From an uncultured Pelagibacteraceae bacterium (GTDB lineage Bacteria > Pseudomonadota > Alphaproteobacteria > Pelagibacterales > Pelagibacteraceae), in assembly GCA_902611465.1 (NCBI GenBank), contig CACLZS010000003.1, forward strand, positions 1 through 64,000: a stretch of 64,000 nucleotides of DNA, read 5' to 3'. Shown here one piece after another: positions 21,977 through 36,342 of the stretch. Each line of letters begins with the position of its first letter. Position 1 is the first letter of the stretch. The notes under the pieces are model-generated. The model made no database searches, was not told where the DNA came from, and worked only from the letters and a program-made list of their open reading frames with translations. The position numbers and the translations under genes were made by a program.

Positions 21977-23370
21977 TGGCTGAAAAATTTGATGTTACTG
22001 TAATTGGAGGAGGACCTGCAGGATATGTATGTGCAATTAGATTATCACAATTAGGCTTAAAAACTGCATGTATAGAGTCTAGAGGATCTTTGGGAGGCAC
22101 TTGCCTTAATATAGGGTGTATTCCTTCTAAAAGTCTTTTAAATATGTCAGAAAGTTTTCATAGAGCTAAAAACTTCTCAAATATTGGTATTGAAACTGGA
22201 GAAATTAAGCTAAATCTTGAAAAAATGATGAGTAATAAAGACAGCTCGGTTGCAACACTTACAAAAGGAGTGGAGTTCTTATTTAAAAAAAATAAAGTCA
22301 CTTACATTAAAGGGGTTGGATCTTTTAATGAAAAAAACGAAATTTTAGTCAAAAATGATAAATCAGAAATAAAAATTAAAACTGATAAAACCATTATAAG
22401 TACTGGATCAGAACCCCTATCACTTCCAGGAATAGATTTTGACGAAAAAAAAATTCTTTCATCAACAGGAGCTCTTAATATTTCAAAACTTCCAAAAAAA
22501 ATGGTTGTTGTTGGGGGTGGATATATTGGCTTAGAGATGGGTTCTGTATGGTCAAGACTAGGAACTGAGGTTCATGTTATAGAATATTTAGACCACATAA
22601 CTCCAGGGCTTGATAAAGAAATTTCAAATGAATTTATGAAAATATTAAAAAAACAGAACATTAAATTTGAGTTAAATACTAAAGTTGAAAAAATTTCTAA
22701 AAATGACCAAGGAGTAATAATAGAAACCTCTAATAAAGACGCAAAAAATAAAATTGAAGCTGATGTAGTTTTAATTTCTGTTGGAAGAAAACCTTACACC
22801 GATAAATTAAATTTAAAAAAAATTGGAGTAAATCTCGATAAAAAAGGAAAAATTACAGTTAATAAAAATTTTGAGACTAATGTTAAAAATGTTTATGCAA
22901 TAGGAGATGTCATAAATGGACCAATGTTAGCTCATAAAGCTGAGGAGGAAGGAATAGCAGTAGCAGAGTTAATTGCTGGACAGTCTGGTCATGTAAATTA
23001 TGATATTATACCTGGAGTAATATATACTTCACCCGAGGTAGCCTATGTTGGTAAAAATGAGGAAGAATTAAAAGAAAAAAAAGTAAACTACAAAGTAGGT
23101 AAATTTCCATTTATGGCAAACTCAAGAGCTAAAGCAATAAATGAGCCAGAGGGATTCGTTAAAATATTAGCTGAAAGTACAACAGACAGAGTGTTGGGAG
23201 TACATATAATCGGACCTCATGCTGGAGAAATGATTGCAGAAATGTCCGTAGCAATGGAATTTGGCGCTAGTTCCGAAGATATTGCAAGAACATGTCATGC
23301 TCATCCTACTTTTTCAGAAGCGATAAAAGAAGCTGCTTTATCTGTAGATAAAAGACAAATTCACTCTTAA
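21976..23370 (+). CDS. lpd: Dihydrolipoamide dehydrogenase (E3)
   Basis: FAD disulfide oxidoreductase that reoxidises the lipoyl group of 2-oxoacid dehydrogenase complexes and makes NADH. FAD site VIGGGPAGYVCAI; redox pair Cys43/Cys48 in GGTCLNIGCIPSK; NAD site VVGGGYIGLEMGSVW near 177-191; FAD ribityl motif YAIGDVINGPMLAHKAEEEG near 310-329; catalytic His443-Glu448 in HAHPTFSE. The 464-residue length is normal. As the sucAB-linked copy it serves the 2-oxoglutarate complex, and it may also serve pyruvate dehydrogenase or glycine cleavage. It overlaps sucB by one base. Confidence 0.97.
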   Translation: MAEKFDVTVIGGGPAGYVCAIRLSQLGLKTACIESRGSLGGTCLNIGCIPSKSLLNMSESFHRAKNFSNIGIETGEIKLNLEKMMSNKDSSVATLTKGVEFLFKKNKVTYIKGVGSFNEKNEILVKNDKSEIKIKTDKTIISTGSEPLSLPGIDFDEKKILSSTGALNISKLPKKMVVVGGGYIGLEMGSVWSRLGTEVHVIEYLDHITPGLDKEISNEFMKILKKQNIKFELNTKVEKISKNDQGVIIETSNKDAKNKIEADVVLISVGRKPYTDKLNLKKIGVNLDKKGKITVNKNFETNVKNVYAIGDVINGPMLAHKAEEEGIAVAELIAGQSGHVNYDIIPGVIYTSPEVAYVGKNEEELKEKKVNYKVGKFPFMANSRAKAINEPEGFVKILAESTTDRVLGVHIIGPHAGEMIAEMSVAMEFGASSEDIARTCHAHPTFSEAIKEAALSVDKRQIHS

Positions 23371-23389
23371 TATATTTCATAATTTATTT

Positions 23390-25345
23390 ATGAAATATCC
23401 TGTCCTAATACCTAATATATTTAATTTCCCTTTTACATATGAAAGTGACTTGGATCTTAAAGTTGGAGATTATGTTTATGTTCCCTTTGGAAAATCGAAA
23501 ATAACAGGTGTTGTATGGAATGAATTTGAAAAAAAAAATAAAAAAAATTTCCAGATAAAAAAAATTCTTAAAAAAATAGAAATTGAACCACTTAAAAAAG
23601 AAATTATTACTTTTTTGAATTGGTTTTCGGAATACAACTTAGTGCCAAAAGGAATGTGTTTAAAATTACATTTACCTAGTGGAGAAGCAATCACTAATTA
23701 TGAAGATGAAAATTATCTACCCTATAATAAACAAAAGTTTGTAAATAAGTTTACCCTGTCTTCAGATCAAAGAGAAATATTTGAGGAAATGTCAAAAAAA
23801 AATAATAAATTTAGAGTCCATCTTTTACAAGGGACTACAGGTTCAGGAAAAACAATTGTTTATTTTAAGCATATAAAACAATTGTTAGAAAAAGGGCATC
23901 AAGCAATGATTCTACTACCTGAAATTGGTTTAACTGCAGAATTTGAAAATAAATTTGAAGAATTTTTTGGTTTCAGTGCTGCAGTATGGCACTCTGGAAT
24001 AACACCTAAAAAAAAGAAAATAATTTGGAGTGGAGTATCATCAGGAAAAATTAATGTAATTATTGGTGCTCGTTCCTCATTATTTTTACCATTTAAAAAT
24101 CTTGGAATTATAATTGTAGACGAAGAGCACGATCAATCATTCAAACAAGATGAAGGAGTAATTTATAATGCAAGAGACATGGCAATTGCCAGAGCTAATT
24201 TTGAAAATATCCCTATCAATCTTGTTACTGCTGTACCCTCAATAGAAACATATGCAAATATTAAGAAAAAAAAATATTCTGTATCACGTTTAACTAAAAG
24301 ATATAAAGATGCAAATTTACCTTCATATGAAATAATTGACTTAAATAAAAATAAGTTAGATAAACAATCATGGATTGCCAATGAAACCTTGGAGAAGGTA
24401 AATAATCACTTAAAAAAAAAAGACCAAGTATTATTTTTTATTAATAGAAGGGGTTTTGCTCCATATGCTCTTTGTAAAAAATGTTTAAATGTTTACTCCT
24501 GTCCAAATTGTTCAATAAATTTAGTATATCACAAACATAAAAATAAATTACTTTGTCATTATTGTGGTTTTCAAGCTCAGTTAAGTAGAAATTGTAAGAA
24601 AGGTGAGGTATGTGATTTTGTTTTTAGTGGCCCTGGTGTTGAGAGAATTTCTGAAGAGGTTAAACTTAAATTCCCAAATAAAAAAATATCAATTTTTTCA
24701 AGTGATACCATGAATAAAAAATCTTCTAAAAAAAAATTAGAAGATATAGTTAAAGGAAAAATTGATATTCTTATTGGAACACAATTAATTTCTAAAGGTT
24801 TTCATTTTCCAAAATTAAACTGCATTGTTATTTTAGATATTGATCTTAATTCAAATGGACACGATTTAAGAACTGCAGAAAAAAACTTACAACTCTATCA
24901 CCAATTATCTGGACGGGCTGGAAGAACTGGTAAACCAGCTAAAGTATATTTTCAAACATATAACTCAAACCAAAGTATTATAAATCAAATAACAAATCCT
25001 GATCCTTTTATTTTTTTAGAAAATGAATTGAAATTAAGAGAAAAAAATAATCTACCACCTTTTGAAAGATTTATTTCATTAATACTCACCTCTTCAAATG
25101 AAAGAAGTTTAGAAAAAGAGTCAATGGATATAAAAAATATTTTATCAGAATCCTTAAACGAAAAAATTTTGGGACCTGTTAATGCACCTATATATCGAGT
25201 TAGACGAAAGTATAGGCAGAGACTTTTGATAAGATCTAAAAAGGGTTCTAATATTCAAAAAAGATTGAGTGAAGTCTTAATTACGTACAAATTACCTAAA
25301 GAAATAAAACTAACAGTTGATGTTGACCCAATAACCTTCAATTAA
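23390..25345 (+). CDS. priA: Primosomal protein N' (replication restart helicase)
   Basis: 3'-to-5' DNA helicase that reloads the replisome at collapsed forks. Walker A is LQGTTGSGKTIVYF near 145-158, and the DEEH box is IIIVDEEHDQSFKQ. The zinc region is CKKCLNVYSCPNCSINLVYH followed by CHYCGF and two further cysteines, giving eight candidate ligands for two zinc ions. The C-terminal helicase motifs include IGTQLISKGFHFPKL and YHQLSGRAGRTGKPAKV. At 651 residues it is about 80 shorter than E. coli PriA, with the reduction mostly in the N-terminal DNA-binding part. In many alphaproteobacteria priA also lies near the F1 ATPase operon, as here. Confidence 0.95.
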   Translation: MKYPVLIPNIFNFPFTYESDLDLKVGDYVYVPFGKSKITGVVWNEFEKKNKKNFQIKKILKKIEIEPLKKEIITFLNWFSEYNLVPKGMCLKLHLPSGEAITNYEDENYLPYNKQKFVNKFTLSSDQREIFEEMSKKNNKFRVHLLQGTTGSGKTIVYFKHIKQLLEKGHQAMILLPEIGLTAEFENKFEEFFGFSAAVWHSGITPKKKKIIWSGVSSGKINVIIGARSSLFLPFKNLGIIIVDEEHDQSFKQDEGVIYNARDMAIARANFENIPINLVTAVPSIETYANIKKKKYSVSRLTKRYKDANLPSYEIIDLNKNKLDKQSWIANETLEKVNNHLKKKDQVLFFINRRGFAPYALCKKCLNVYSCPNCSINLVYHKHKNKLLCHYCGFQAQLSRNCKKGEVCDFVFSGPGVERISEEVKLKFPNKKISIFSSDTMNKKSSKKKLEDIVKGKIDILIGTQLISKGFHFPKLNCIVILDIDLNSNGHDLRTAEKNLQLYHQLSGRAGRTGKPAKVYFQTYNSNQSIINQITNPDPFIFLENELKLREKNNLPPFERFISLILTSSNERSLEKESMDIKNILSESLNEKILGPVNAPIYRVRRKYRQRLLIRSKKGSNIQKRLSEVLITYKLPKEIKLTVDVDPITFN

Positions 25346-25443
25346 TGGTCAAATTTTGCACTATTTAGTAAATCTGTTACTTGAAGACACTAAACTCATA
25401 TGCTAATTAATCCCAAAAAATCTTCTAAAACAAAGAGTTAAAA

Positions 25444-26001
25444 TTGAGCAAAAATAACAGTTTTTCAGCAACTACAGCAAATAGATATTCTTTAGCACTA
25501 TATGAATTGGCTAATGAAAATAATTCAATTGATGAGGTTGAAGAACAATCAATATCTTTGTTAAAATTAATAGATGAAAGTAAAGATTTCAGTTCATTAA
25601 TAAAAGATCCTACTAACTCAGTAAATGAACTTCAGGATGTAATTAACAAAATTGCAGAAAATTATAAATTAAACTCTTTAATATCAAAATTTATAGGTTT
25701 TCTAATATCTAAAAGAAGATTTTTTTATATAAAAACAATTCTTCAAGATTTTGTTGATACTTGCTCAAAAAAAAGAGGAGAAGTAAAAGCTGAACTAATT
25801 TCCTCTAAAGAATTATCAGGAGAACAAGTAATTAAAATCAAAGACGAATTGTCTCAAAATTTTAACGCAAAAATAAAATTAGACTATAAATATGACAAAA
25901 GTTTAATTGGAGGTTTAGTAATACAAGTTGGCAGTATTATGGTAGATACCTCTATTAAAAATAAATTACAACAAATCGAAAATACAATGATAGAGGCTTA
26001 A
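25444..26001 (+). CDS. atpH: ATP synthase F1 delta subunit
   Basis: Links the F1 head to the peripheral stalk of ATP synthase. The 185-residue protein starts with ATTANRYSLALYELANENN and ends with GGLVIQVGSIMVDTSIKNKL, the family's conserved C-terminal signature. The start is TTG, set about eight bases after a purine-rich AAAGAG; no ATG occurs in the conserved N-terminal part, so TTG is preferred. The 98-base gap after priA should hold the promoter of atpHAGDC, but I find no hexamer pair I would call. It abuts atpA. The F0 genes are not here, matching the split atp operons of alphaproteobacteria. Confidence 0.94.
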   Translation: MSKNNSFSATTANRYSLALYELANENNSIDEVEEQSISLLKLIDESKDFSSLIKDPTNSVNELQDVINKIAENYKLNSLISKFIGFLISKRRFFYIKTILQDFVDTCSKKRGEVKAELISSKELSGEQVIKIKDELSQNFNAKIKLDYKYDKSLIGGLVIQVGSIMVDTSIKNKLQQIENTMIEA

Positions 26002-27537
26002 ATGGAAATAAATCCTTCAGAAGTAACAAAAATATTAAAAGAACAAATTAAAAAGTTTGGAGATAAAGCTGAGGTTACAGAGGTTGGTCAAGTTTTATCA
26101 GTAGGAGATGGTATAGCAAGAATTTATGGATTAGATAATGTTCAAGCTGGAGAAATGGTAGAATTTTCTGATGGCTCTAAAGGAATGGCATTAAACCTTG
26201 AGAGTGAAAATGTAGGTGTAGTGATTTTTGGTGATGATAGAGCAGTTAAAGAAGGTGATACTGTAAAAAGAACTGGTGCGATTGTTGACACACCAGTTGG
26301 AAAAGAATTGCTTGGTAGAGTAGTTGATGGTTTAGGAAACCCAATTGACGGAAAAGGTGCGTTAGATAAAAGTTTAAAAAGAAGTAGGGTTGAAGTTAAA
26401 GCTCCTGGTATAATTCCACGTAAATCTGTAAGTGAACCGATGCAGACTGGACTTAAATCAATTGATAGTTTAGTTCCAATTGGAAGAGGACAAAGAGAAT
26501 TAATTATTGGTGATAGACAAACAGGTAAAACAGCAGTTGCAATTGATGCTATTATAAACCAGAAAAAAATTAACGAGTCAGGTGATGAGAAGAAAAAACT
26601 ATATTGTATTTATGTAGCTGTAGGCCAAAAGAGATCTACAGTTAGGCAGATTGAAAAAACACTAGAAGAAGCTGGTGCGATGGAATACACAACAATAGTT
26701 GCAGCAACCGCATCAGATGCAGCACCTTTGCAATTTTTAGCACCTTATACTGGATGCACTATGGGTGAGTATTTTAGAGATAATGGGATGCATGCCTTGA
26801 TTATATATGATGATTTATCAAAACAAGCCGTTGCATATAGACAAATGTCACTTCTATTAAGAAGACCTCCTGGAAGAGAAGCATACCCTGGAGATGTATT
26901 TTACTTACATAGTAGATTATTAGAAAGAGCAGCAAAATTGAGTGATGAGCATGGTGGAGGATCATTAACAGCTCTTCCAATTATCGAAACTCAAGGTGGA
27001 GATGTTTCTGCATTCATACCTACTAATGTTATTTCAATTACTGATGGTCAAATATTTCTTGAAACAGAACTTTTTAACCAGGGTATAAGACCTGCTATAA
27101 ATGTTGGATTATCTGTATCAAGAGTTGGATCATCTGCTCAAACCAAAGCAATGAAAAAAGTTTCAGGGTCAATGAAATTAGAACTCGCGCAATATCGTGA
27201 AATGGCTGCCTTTGCACAATTTGGTTCAGACCTCGATGCATCTACTCAGAAATTACTTAATAGAGGATCAAAGTTAACCGAACTTTTAAAGCAAAATCAA
27301 TATTCTCCTATGACAGTTGCAGAACAAGTCATTTCTGTATTTTGTGGAGTTAGAGGACATCTTGATGATATTGAACAAAAGGATATTGCAAGTTTCGAGA
27401 ATAAAATTATTGAAAAATGCAAAGCTGAAAAGCCAGATATAATTGAGTCAATCACTGCTTCAGGAAAACTTGAAGATGATAAAGAGAAAGAATTGAATGA
27501 AATTATTTTACAACTTAAGAAAGATTTTAACGCATAA
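26002..27537 (+). CDS. atpA: ATP synthase F1 alpha subunit
   Basis: Non-catalytic nucleotide-binding subunit of the F1 hexamer, 511 residues. Walker A is [13 protein letters not shown] near 170-182. [39 protein letters not shown] (Walker B) and [20 protein letters not shown] are strictly typical. [16 protein letters not shown] is the arginine-finger region. The ATG follows the atpH stop directly, and atpG starts seven bases after the end. Confidence 0.98.
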   Translation: MEINPSEVTKILKEQIKKFGDKAEVTEVGQVLSVGDGIARIYGLDNVQAGEMVEFSDGSKGMALNLESENVGVVIFGDDRAVKEGDTVKRTGAIVDTPVGKELLGRVVDGLGNPIDGKGALDKSLKRSRVEVKAPGIIPRKSVSEPMQTGLKSIDSLVPIGRGQRELIIGDRQTGKTAVAIDAIINQKKINESGDEKKKLYCIYVAVGQKRSTVRQIEKTLEEAGAMEYTTIVAATASDAAPLQFLAPYTGCTMGEYFRDNGMHALIIYDDLSKQAVAYRQMSLLLRRPPGREAYPGDVFYLHSRLLERAAKLSDEHGGGSLTALPIIETQGGDVSAFIPTNVISITDGQIFLETELFNQGIRPAINVGLSVSRVGSSAQTKAMKKVSGSMKLELAQYREMAAFAQFGSDLDASTQKLLNRGSKLTELLKQNQYSPMTVAEQVISVFCGVRGHLDDIEQKDIASFENKIIEKCKAEKPDIIESITASGKLEDDKEKELNEIILQLKKDFNA

Positions 27538-27543
27538 AAAATA

Positions 27544-29839
<2,296 letters not shown>

Positions 29840-29840
<1 letters not shown>

Positions 29841-30232
29841 TGAGCGAAGAATATTCTGTAGAAATAGTAAACCCTGAAAAATCATTTTTATCAAAAAATG
29901 ATGTCACCGAGGTAGTTGTCCCTGCATTTGAAGGTGAGATAGGGATTTTAAAAGACCATATTTCTATTATTTCTTTTTTAAAACCAGGAATAATTAAAAT
30001 ATTTTCAAAGTCTGGCGAGGAAAGTTTTTATGTAAATGATGGAATAATTGAATTTAAAGATAATAATCTTTCTATACTTACAAGTCTTATTTTAAATTTA
30101 AAAGATATTGATAAAGAAAAAATTTCAGAAATTCAGAAATCTGCTGAGGAAGAACTTAATAAGTCTGATATAAATGATCAGGAAAAATATTTGCTTGATC
30201 AAAAACTTGAAGTATTAAAATCAATTAACTAA
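29840..30232 (+). CDS. atpC: ATP synthase F1 epsilon subunit
   Basis: Central-stalk subunit that couples rotation to the c-ring and can inhibit ATP hydrolysis. The N-terminal beta-sandwich contains EVVVPAFEGEIGILKDHISI and the usual glycine-rich turn. A short charged C-terminal helical region follows (about 92-130). At 130 residues it is normal. The 3' end overlaps the end of rppH on the opposite strand by 12 bases, so no separate terminator fits between these convergent operons. Confidence 0.94.
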
Positions 30233-30700
30233 AATTTTTTTCACTTCTTCTTGAATTTGTTCGTATACATGTAGTTTAAATTCTACCACAAGTTCAGTAA
30301 TTTTATCTGGATCTACCCATTTCCATTCAAGAAATTCTGGATGTTTTGTATTAATATTAATTTCTTTTTCATCACCATTAAATCTCATTATATACCATTG
30401 TTGTTTTTGACCTTTAAATTTACCTTTCCAAATAATTCCTAATAATTCATTTGGTAAATGGTAGGTAAGTAAGCCATCAATCTTTTTAATTAAACTTACT
30501 GATTTAATACTAGTTTCTTCTTTTAATTCTCTAATTGCAGCCTCGTAAAAGTCTTCACCCTTATCAACCCCACCTTGTGGCATTTGCCAAAAGTTTTTTT
30601 TATTATCTATTCTTTTTGCAACAAAAATTTTATTATCTTTATTTAAAACAACTATCCCAACACCACTTCTAAGTGGTAAATTTTTATATTTCTCTTTCAT
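30221..30700 (-). CDS. rppH: RNA pyrophosphohydrolase (Nudix)
   Basis: Nudix hydrolase that removes pyrophosphate from 5'-triphosphate mRNA and so starts RNase E-dependent decay; related enzymes split dinucleoside polyphosphates. The N-terminus is LPLRSGVGIVVLNKDNKIFV, followed by FWQMPQGGVDKGED. The Nudix box spans about residues 42-64 and has the expected Gly, Glu and REL-EE core (AAIRELKEETSI). The YHLPNEL segment and the WYIMRFNGDE core also match RppH. At 159 residues it is the usual size. It lies two bases after ctpA at the end of the minus-strand operon that begins at rplU, and it overlaps atpC tail to tail. Confidence 0.94.
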   Translation of the reverse strand: MKEKYKNLPLRSGVGIVVLNKDNKIFVAKRIDNKKNFWQMPQGGVDKGEDFYEAAIRELKEETSIKSVSLIKKIDGLLTYHLPNELLGIIWKGKFKGQKQQWYIMRFNGDEKEININTKHPEFLEWKWVDPDKITELVVEFKLHVYEQIQEEVKKILVN

Positions 30701-30701
30701 T

Positions 30702-31847
30702 TTAGCCGTTTAAAAGCTCTAGAGCGAATTGAAGTTGATTGTCTGTATCAGTATTAAACCTAAAGTCATCAGATCCTTCAGCTACCTCAATATCAGGCGA
30801 GACACCTATTTCTGATATAGATTTTCCTGACGGAAGATAATATTTAGATACAGTCAATCTTATTGCACCTTTATTTTTAAGAGGAATGATTGATTGTACA
30901 GAGCCTTTACCATAGCTATTTTCTCCAATTATTATTGCTCTTTTGTGATCCTTTAGTGCCCCTGCTACAATTTCAGATGCAGATGCTGAACCATAATTTA
31001 TTAGGACAACAATTGTATCTCCATCTAATATATCACCTTTTCTTGCAAAGAATTTTCTACTTTCATATTTTCTTTTACTTTTTGTTGAAACAATTTCTCC
31101 ACTATCTATAAAAAAATCTGTAATTTTAATTGCCTGAGAAAGTAGTCCACCAGGATTATTTCTTAAATCCAAAATATAATTTTTAACATTTTCATTTTTT
31201 TTAAACTCTTTAATTTTGTCTCTAATTTGACCACTACTGTTTTCATTAAAAGAAGTAAGTCTTAAATAACCAGTTTGATTACCTAATATCTCAGATTTTA
31301 CTGATGAAACTTTAATTTTTTCTCTAGTAATATTAAAAACTAATGCCTTTCGTTCACCCCTTCTTCTAACTGTTATTTCAATATCTGATCCAACAGGACC
31401 TCTCATTATGTCTACTGCTTCACTTAAAGATTTACCTTGAACCTGAATATCATTAATTCTTACAATGTAATCACCAGCTTTAACTCCTGCTTCAGCCGCA
31501 GGTGAATCGTCCATTGGTGTTATTACCTTTATTACCCCGGCTTCCATGCTCACTTCAATTCCTAGTCCTCCAAATTCTCCACTCGTTTCTGTTTGCATAC
31601 TTTGATAAGAGTCTGGTGACATATAAGCAGAATAAGGATCTAAGGATTGAAGAACACCATTGATTGCAGCATCCATTGCATCACTTTGGTTTACCTCATC
31701 AACAAATTCTTTATTAATTTTATCTAAGACTTCTGAAAAAACATCTATTTTTTTATAAATATCATTCTCTTCTGATACGGCAACAATACTAGTTACAAAA
31801 AAGTAAATAAAAAATGATAAAAAATATGTTTTAAGTTTTTTCATCAT
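30702..31847 (-). CDS. ctpA: Carboxy-terminal processing protease (S41)
   Basis: Periplasmic serine protease of the Prc/CtpA family, which trims C-termini of envelope proteins and often controls murein hydrolases. A signal peptide is evident (MKKLKTYFLSFFIYFFVTS, about 1-24). A PDZ domain lies at about 90-170 with GGLGIEVSMEAGVIKV. The protease core has the Ser289/Lys314 dyad in YGSASASEI and GENSYGKGSVQ, 25 residues apart as in the family. The 381-residue length is slightly short, mainly at the C-terminus. It overlaps rsfS by four bases. In many alphaproteobacteria rlmH and an EnvC-like gene stand between rsfS and ctpA; both are missing here. Confidence 0.95.
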   Translation of the reverse strand: MMKKLKTYFLSFFIYFFVTSIVAVSEENDIYKKIDVFSEVLDKINKEFVDEVNQSDAMDAAINGVLQSLDPYSAYMSPDSYQSMQTETSGEFGGLGIEVSMEAGVIKVITPMDDSPAAEAGVKAGDYIVRINDIQVQGKSLSEAVDIMRGPVGSDIEITVRRRGERKALVFNITREKIKVSSVKSEILGNQTGYLRLTSFNENSSGQIRDKIKEFKKNENVKNYILDLRNNPGGLLSQAIKITDFFIDSGEIVSTKSKRKYESRKFFARKGDILDGDTIVVLINYGSASASEIVAGALKDHKRAIIIGENSYGKGSVQSIIPLKNKGAIRLTVSKYYLPSGKSISEIGVSPDIEVAEGSDDFRFNTDTDNQLQFALELLNG

Positions 31848-32194
31848 ATAATTACTTTTTCTTTAGGAATTAATTCAGACCATATTTTTTCTAATTCATA
31901 AAATTTTCTTTTTTCAGGATTGAAAATATGAATAATAAGATCAATTCCATCTACAAGTTTCCAATCACTACTTTCTCTTCCTTCAATTTTACAATTTCTT
32001 ACACCATTTTTTTTTAAGTATTCATATACTTGTTCTGACAAAGCTTGGATATGTCTTGAAGACGTCCCGCTAGCTATTATCATTTGATCAGCTATTGATG
32101 ATTTTCCATCTAAATCTATTGAAACAATATCTAGGGCTTTATTTGTATCTAAGAGATTTATCACATCTTTGTGAAGAGAAGAGATTTTGTCCAT
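31844..32194 (-). CDS. rsfS: Ribosomal silencing factor
   Basis: RsfS/YbeB (Iojap) protein, which binds L14 on the free 50S subunit and blocks subunit joining during starvation. At 116 residues, the visible signature is DIVSIDLDGKSSIADQMIIA, GTSSRHIQALSEQV and EGRESSDWKLVDGIDLIIHIF, all strongly conserved. It follows nadD after 17 bases, as in most bacteria, and overlaps the start of ctpA by four bases. Confidence 0.95.
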   Translation of the reverse strand: MDKISSLHKDVINLLDTNKALDIVSIDLDGKSSIADQMIIASGTSSRHIQALSEQVYEYLKKNGVRNCKIEGRESSDWKLVDGIDLIIHIFNPEKRKFYELEKIWSELIPKEKVII

Positions 32195-32211
32195 TAATTA
32201 ATAAAAGAGTA

Positions 32212-32757
32212 TCAAATTTTTCTTAATTTAGAAGATGAAATATTGACCTTATTAAATTTTATAAATTTTAAGCTTTTCTTACTATATTTTTTAAAGCTTC
32301 TAGAACTAAGTGATTTCGCCTTATATCTGTCTCTATCAAATACCAGAATGTTACAAATAGATGAAATTAAATCAGAATTCTTCCATTTATGAAAATTAAT
32401 TAAACTATCTGCCCCCATTATGAAATAAATATCAGTATTTTTATTATTTTTTTTTATATACTTTATCAGGTCAACTGTTCTATTTGATTTAATTTTATCT
32501 TCAAAATATTTAACTTTTATAAACGGATTTTTTTGAGAAATTTTTTTTGCAAAATTTATTCTTTTATCTAAACTTAAACTACTTTTGTCTTTAAATGGAT
32601 TTTTTTTGGTCACCGCCCAAATAATCTTATCAATATCGTATCTTTTTTTTGCTTCTTTAGAGATACTTAAATGTCCTTTATGTGCTGGATCAAAGGTGCC
32701 TCCAAGAATACCAATTTTTTTTTTATTTTCTTGTTTGTCCAGATCCATATATCTCAT
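32212..32757 (-). CDS. nadD: Nicotinate-nucleotide adenylyltransferase
   Basis: Adenylates nicotinate mononucleotide to deamido-NAD in NAD synthesis. The nucleotidyltransferase motif GILGGTFDPAHKGHLSIS, with the (H/K)xGH signature, lies near 17-34. KKNPFKD and FIMGADSLINFHKW are typical of the NadD family, and the C-terminal ISSSKLRKI matches the ISSTxIR motif. At 181 residues it is slightly short. The start at 32757 overlaps the end of proA by 35 bases; an ATG three codons later (32748) is equally possible and loses only MRY. Confidence 0.93.
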   Translation of the reverse strand: MRYMDLDKQENKKKIGILGGTFDPAHKGHLSISKEAKKRYDIDKIIWAVTKKNPFKDKSSLSLDKRINFAKKISQKNPFIKVKYFEDKIKSNRTVDLIKYIKKNNKNTDIYFIMGADSLINFHKWKNSDLISSICNILVFDRDRYKAKSLSSRSFKKYSKKSLKFIKFNKVNISSSKLRKI

Positions 32758-33966
32758 ATTTGTAACTAACTAGCTGGTTTAGTCCAACAGGACCTCTTGG
32801 TGGAAGTTTATTTGTTGAAATTCCAACCTCCCCTCCAAAACCAAATTCCCCTCCATCAGCATACTGTGTTGAAGAATTGTGAATAGCGATCGAACTTTTA
32901 ATATTTTTTATGAAAAACTTTGCAGAAATTTTATTATTTGTAATTATAGCATCAGTATGCATTGTTCCATATTTATTGATATGATTTACTGCATCATTAA
33001 TATTATTTACTAATTTTACAGATATTTTTGCAGATAAATGTTCCTTCGACCAAGTTTTATTGTTTGCTAATTGCGAATTCCCATTAAATAATTTAGAAAT
33101 TTTTCTATCAGCATAAATATAACAACCTCTTTCAGTGAGTTCATTTAATATCTCATTTACATTTTTAGATTTATTTTTATGTATTAAGAGTGTCTCAGTA
33201 GCTCCACAAATACTTGTATTGCGCAACTTAGCATTGATTAATATTTTTTTAGCCATTTTAATATTAGCATCTTTATCAATATATGTATGACACATGCCTT
33301 CAAGGTGACCAATTACAGGAACAGAGGATAAATCTTGAACTTTTTTTACAAGACTTTTTCCACCCCTTGGAATAATAACATCTATGTATTTCGACATTTT
33401 TGAGAGCATGTAGTCGACCAGTTTTCTATTTTTATTCTCTATAAACTGAACAAAATTCTTATTTATTTTATTTTTTTCTAAAGATTTTCTAAAAAGATTA
33501 GCTAAAATTTTATTACTAAAGTAAGCCTCAGATCCTCCTCTTAATATTACGCAGTTTCCAGATTTAAAACAAAGTGTGGATACATCTGAAGTAACATTTG
33601 GTCTACTTTCATAAATTACACCAATAATACCAATTGGAATTGATACCTTCTTTAGTTTTAAGCCATTTGGCCTTTTCCAGGTTTCTATATCAACATCTAC
33701 TGGATCCTTAAATTTTGAAATAGTTTTAATTGACTTAATAATTGCTCTTATTTTGTCATTATTAAGAGCAAGTCTTTTAATTAAATTCTCTTTAAGTTTT
33801 TTAGATTTGGCAATTTTTATATCTTTTGCGTTTTCAACCAAAATTTTATTTTGGTTTTTTAAAATTAGTTGAATGTAATAATTTAATACTTTATTTTTTC
33901 TTTTATTACTTATTTTGTTTTGAAAAGCAATTTTTGCATTTGAACCAATTTTTTCTAAAGTTTTAC

Positions 33967-33970
<4 letters not shown>
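32723..33970 (-). CDS. proA: Gamma-glutamyl phosphate reductase
   Basis: NADPH-dependent reduction of gamma-glutamyl phosphate to glutamate semialdehyde, the second step of proline synthesis. This is an ALDH-fold enzyme of 415 residues. It has SIPIGIIGVIYESRPNVTSD near 110-129 and SGNCVILRGGSEA, the catalytic cysteine in RNTSICGATETLL, and TDAIITNN with the C-terminal GGEFGFGGEVGISTNKLPPR. It overlaps proB by four bases upstream. The obgE-proB-proA-nadD-rsfS order is typical of alphaproteobacteria. Confidence 0.96.
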
Positions 33971-36061
<2,091 letters not shown>

Positions 36062-36076
36062 TTAATTAGCTGTCTA

Positions 36077-36331
36077 CTAATTAGGCTTTACTGATACGTA
36101 AGTTCTGTCTGATTTGCTTTTTTTAAAAACAACTTTTCCTTTGACAACAGAAAAAATTGAATGGTCTTTACCCATTCCAACATTTTCTCCAGGAAAAATT
36201 TTAGTGCCTCTTTGTCTTACAATAATATTTCCAGGTATTACTAATTCACCACCATATTTTTTTACACCTAGTCTACGGCCTGCACTATCTCTTCCGTTTC
36301 TCGATGATCCACCAGCTTTTTTTGTTGCCAT
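36077..36331 (-). CDS. rpmA: 50S ribosomal protein L27
   Basis: Large-subunit protein whose N-terminal tail reaches the peptidyl-transferase centre. The 84-residue sequence starts [20 protein letters not shown] and includes [20 protein letters not shown]. It begins ATKKAGG directly after Met, so no Firmicutes-type N-terminal cleavage peptide is present. It lies 11 bases after rplU, the usual L21-L27 pair. Confidence 0.97.
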   Translation of the reverse strand: MATKKAGGSSRNGRDSAGRRLGVKKYGGELVIPGNIIVRQRGTKIFPGENVGMGKDHSIFSVVKGKVVFKKSKSDRTYVSVKPN

Positions 36332-36342
36332 AAATTACCTAT

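Noticed and set aside
25346..25443. Promoter hexamers before atpH
   Set aside because: TTGCAC, TTGAAG and TATGCT are present but no pair has proper spacing, so I do not list a site.
30890..31111. Plus-strand small gene inside ctpA
   Set aside because: Hydrophobic, Leu-rich translation comes from the antisense of an AT-rich gene; ctpA is well supported.
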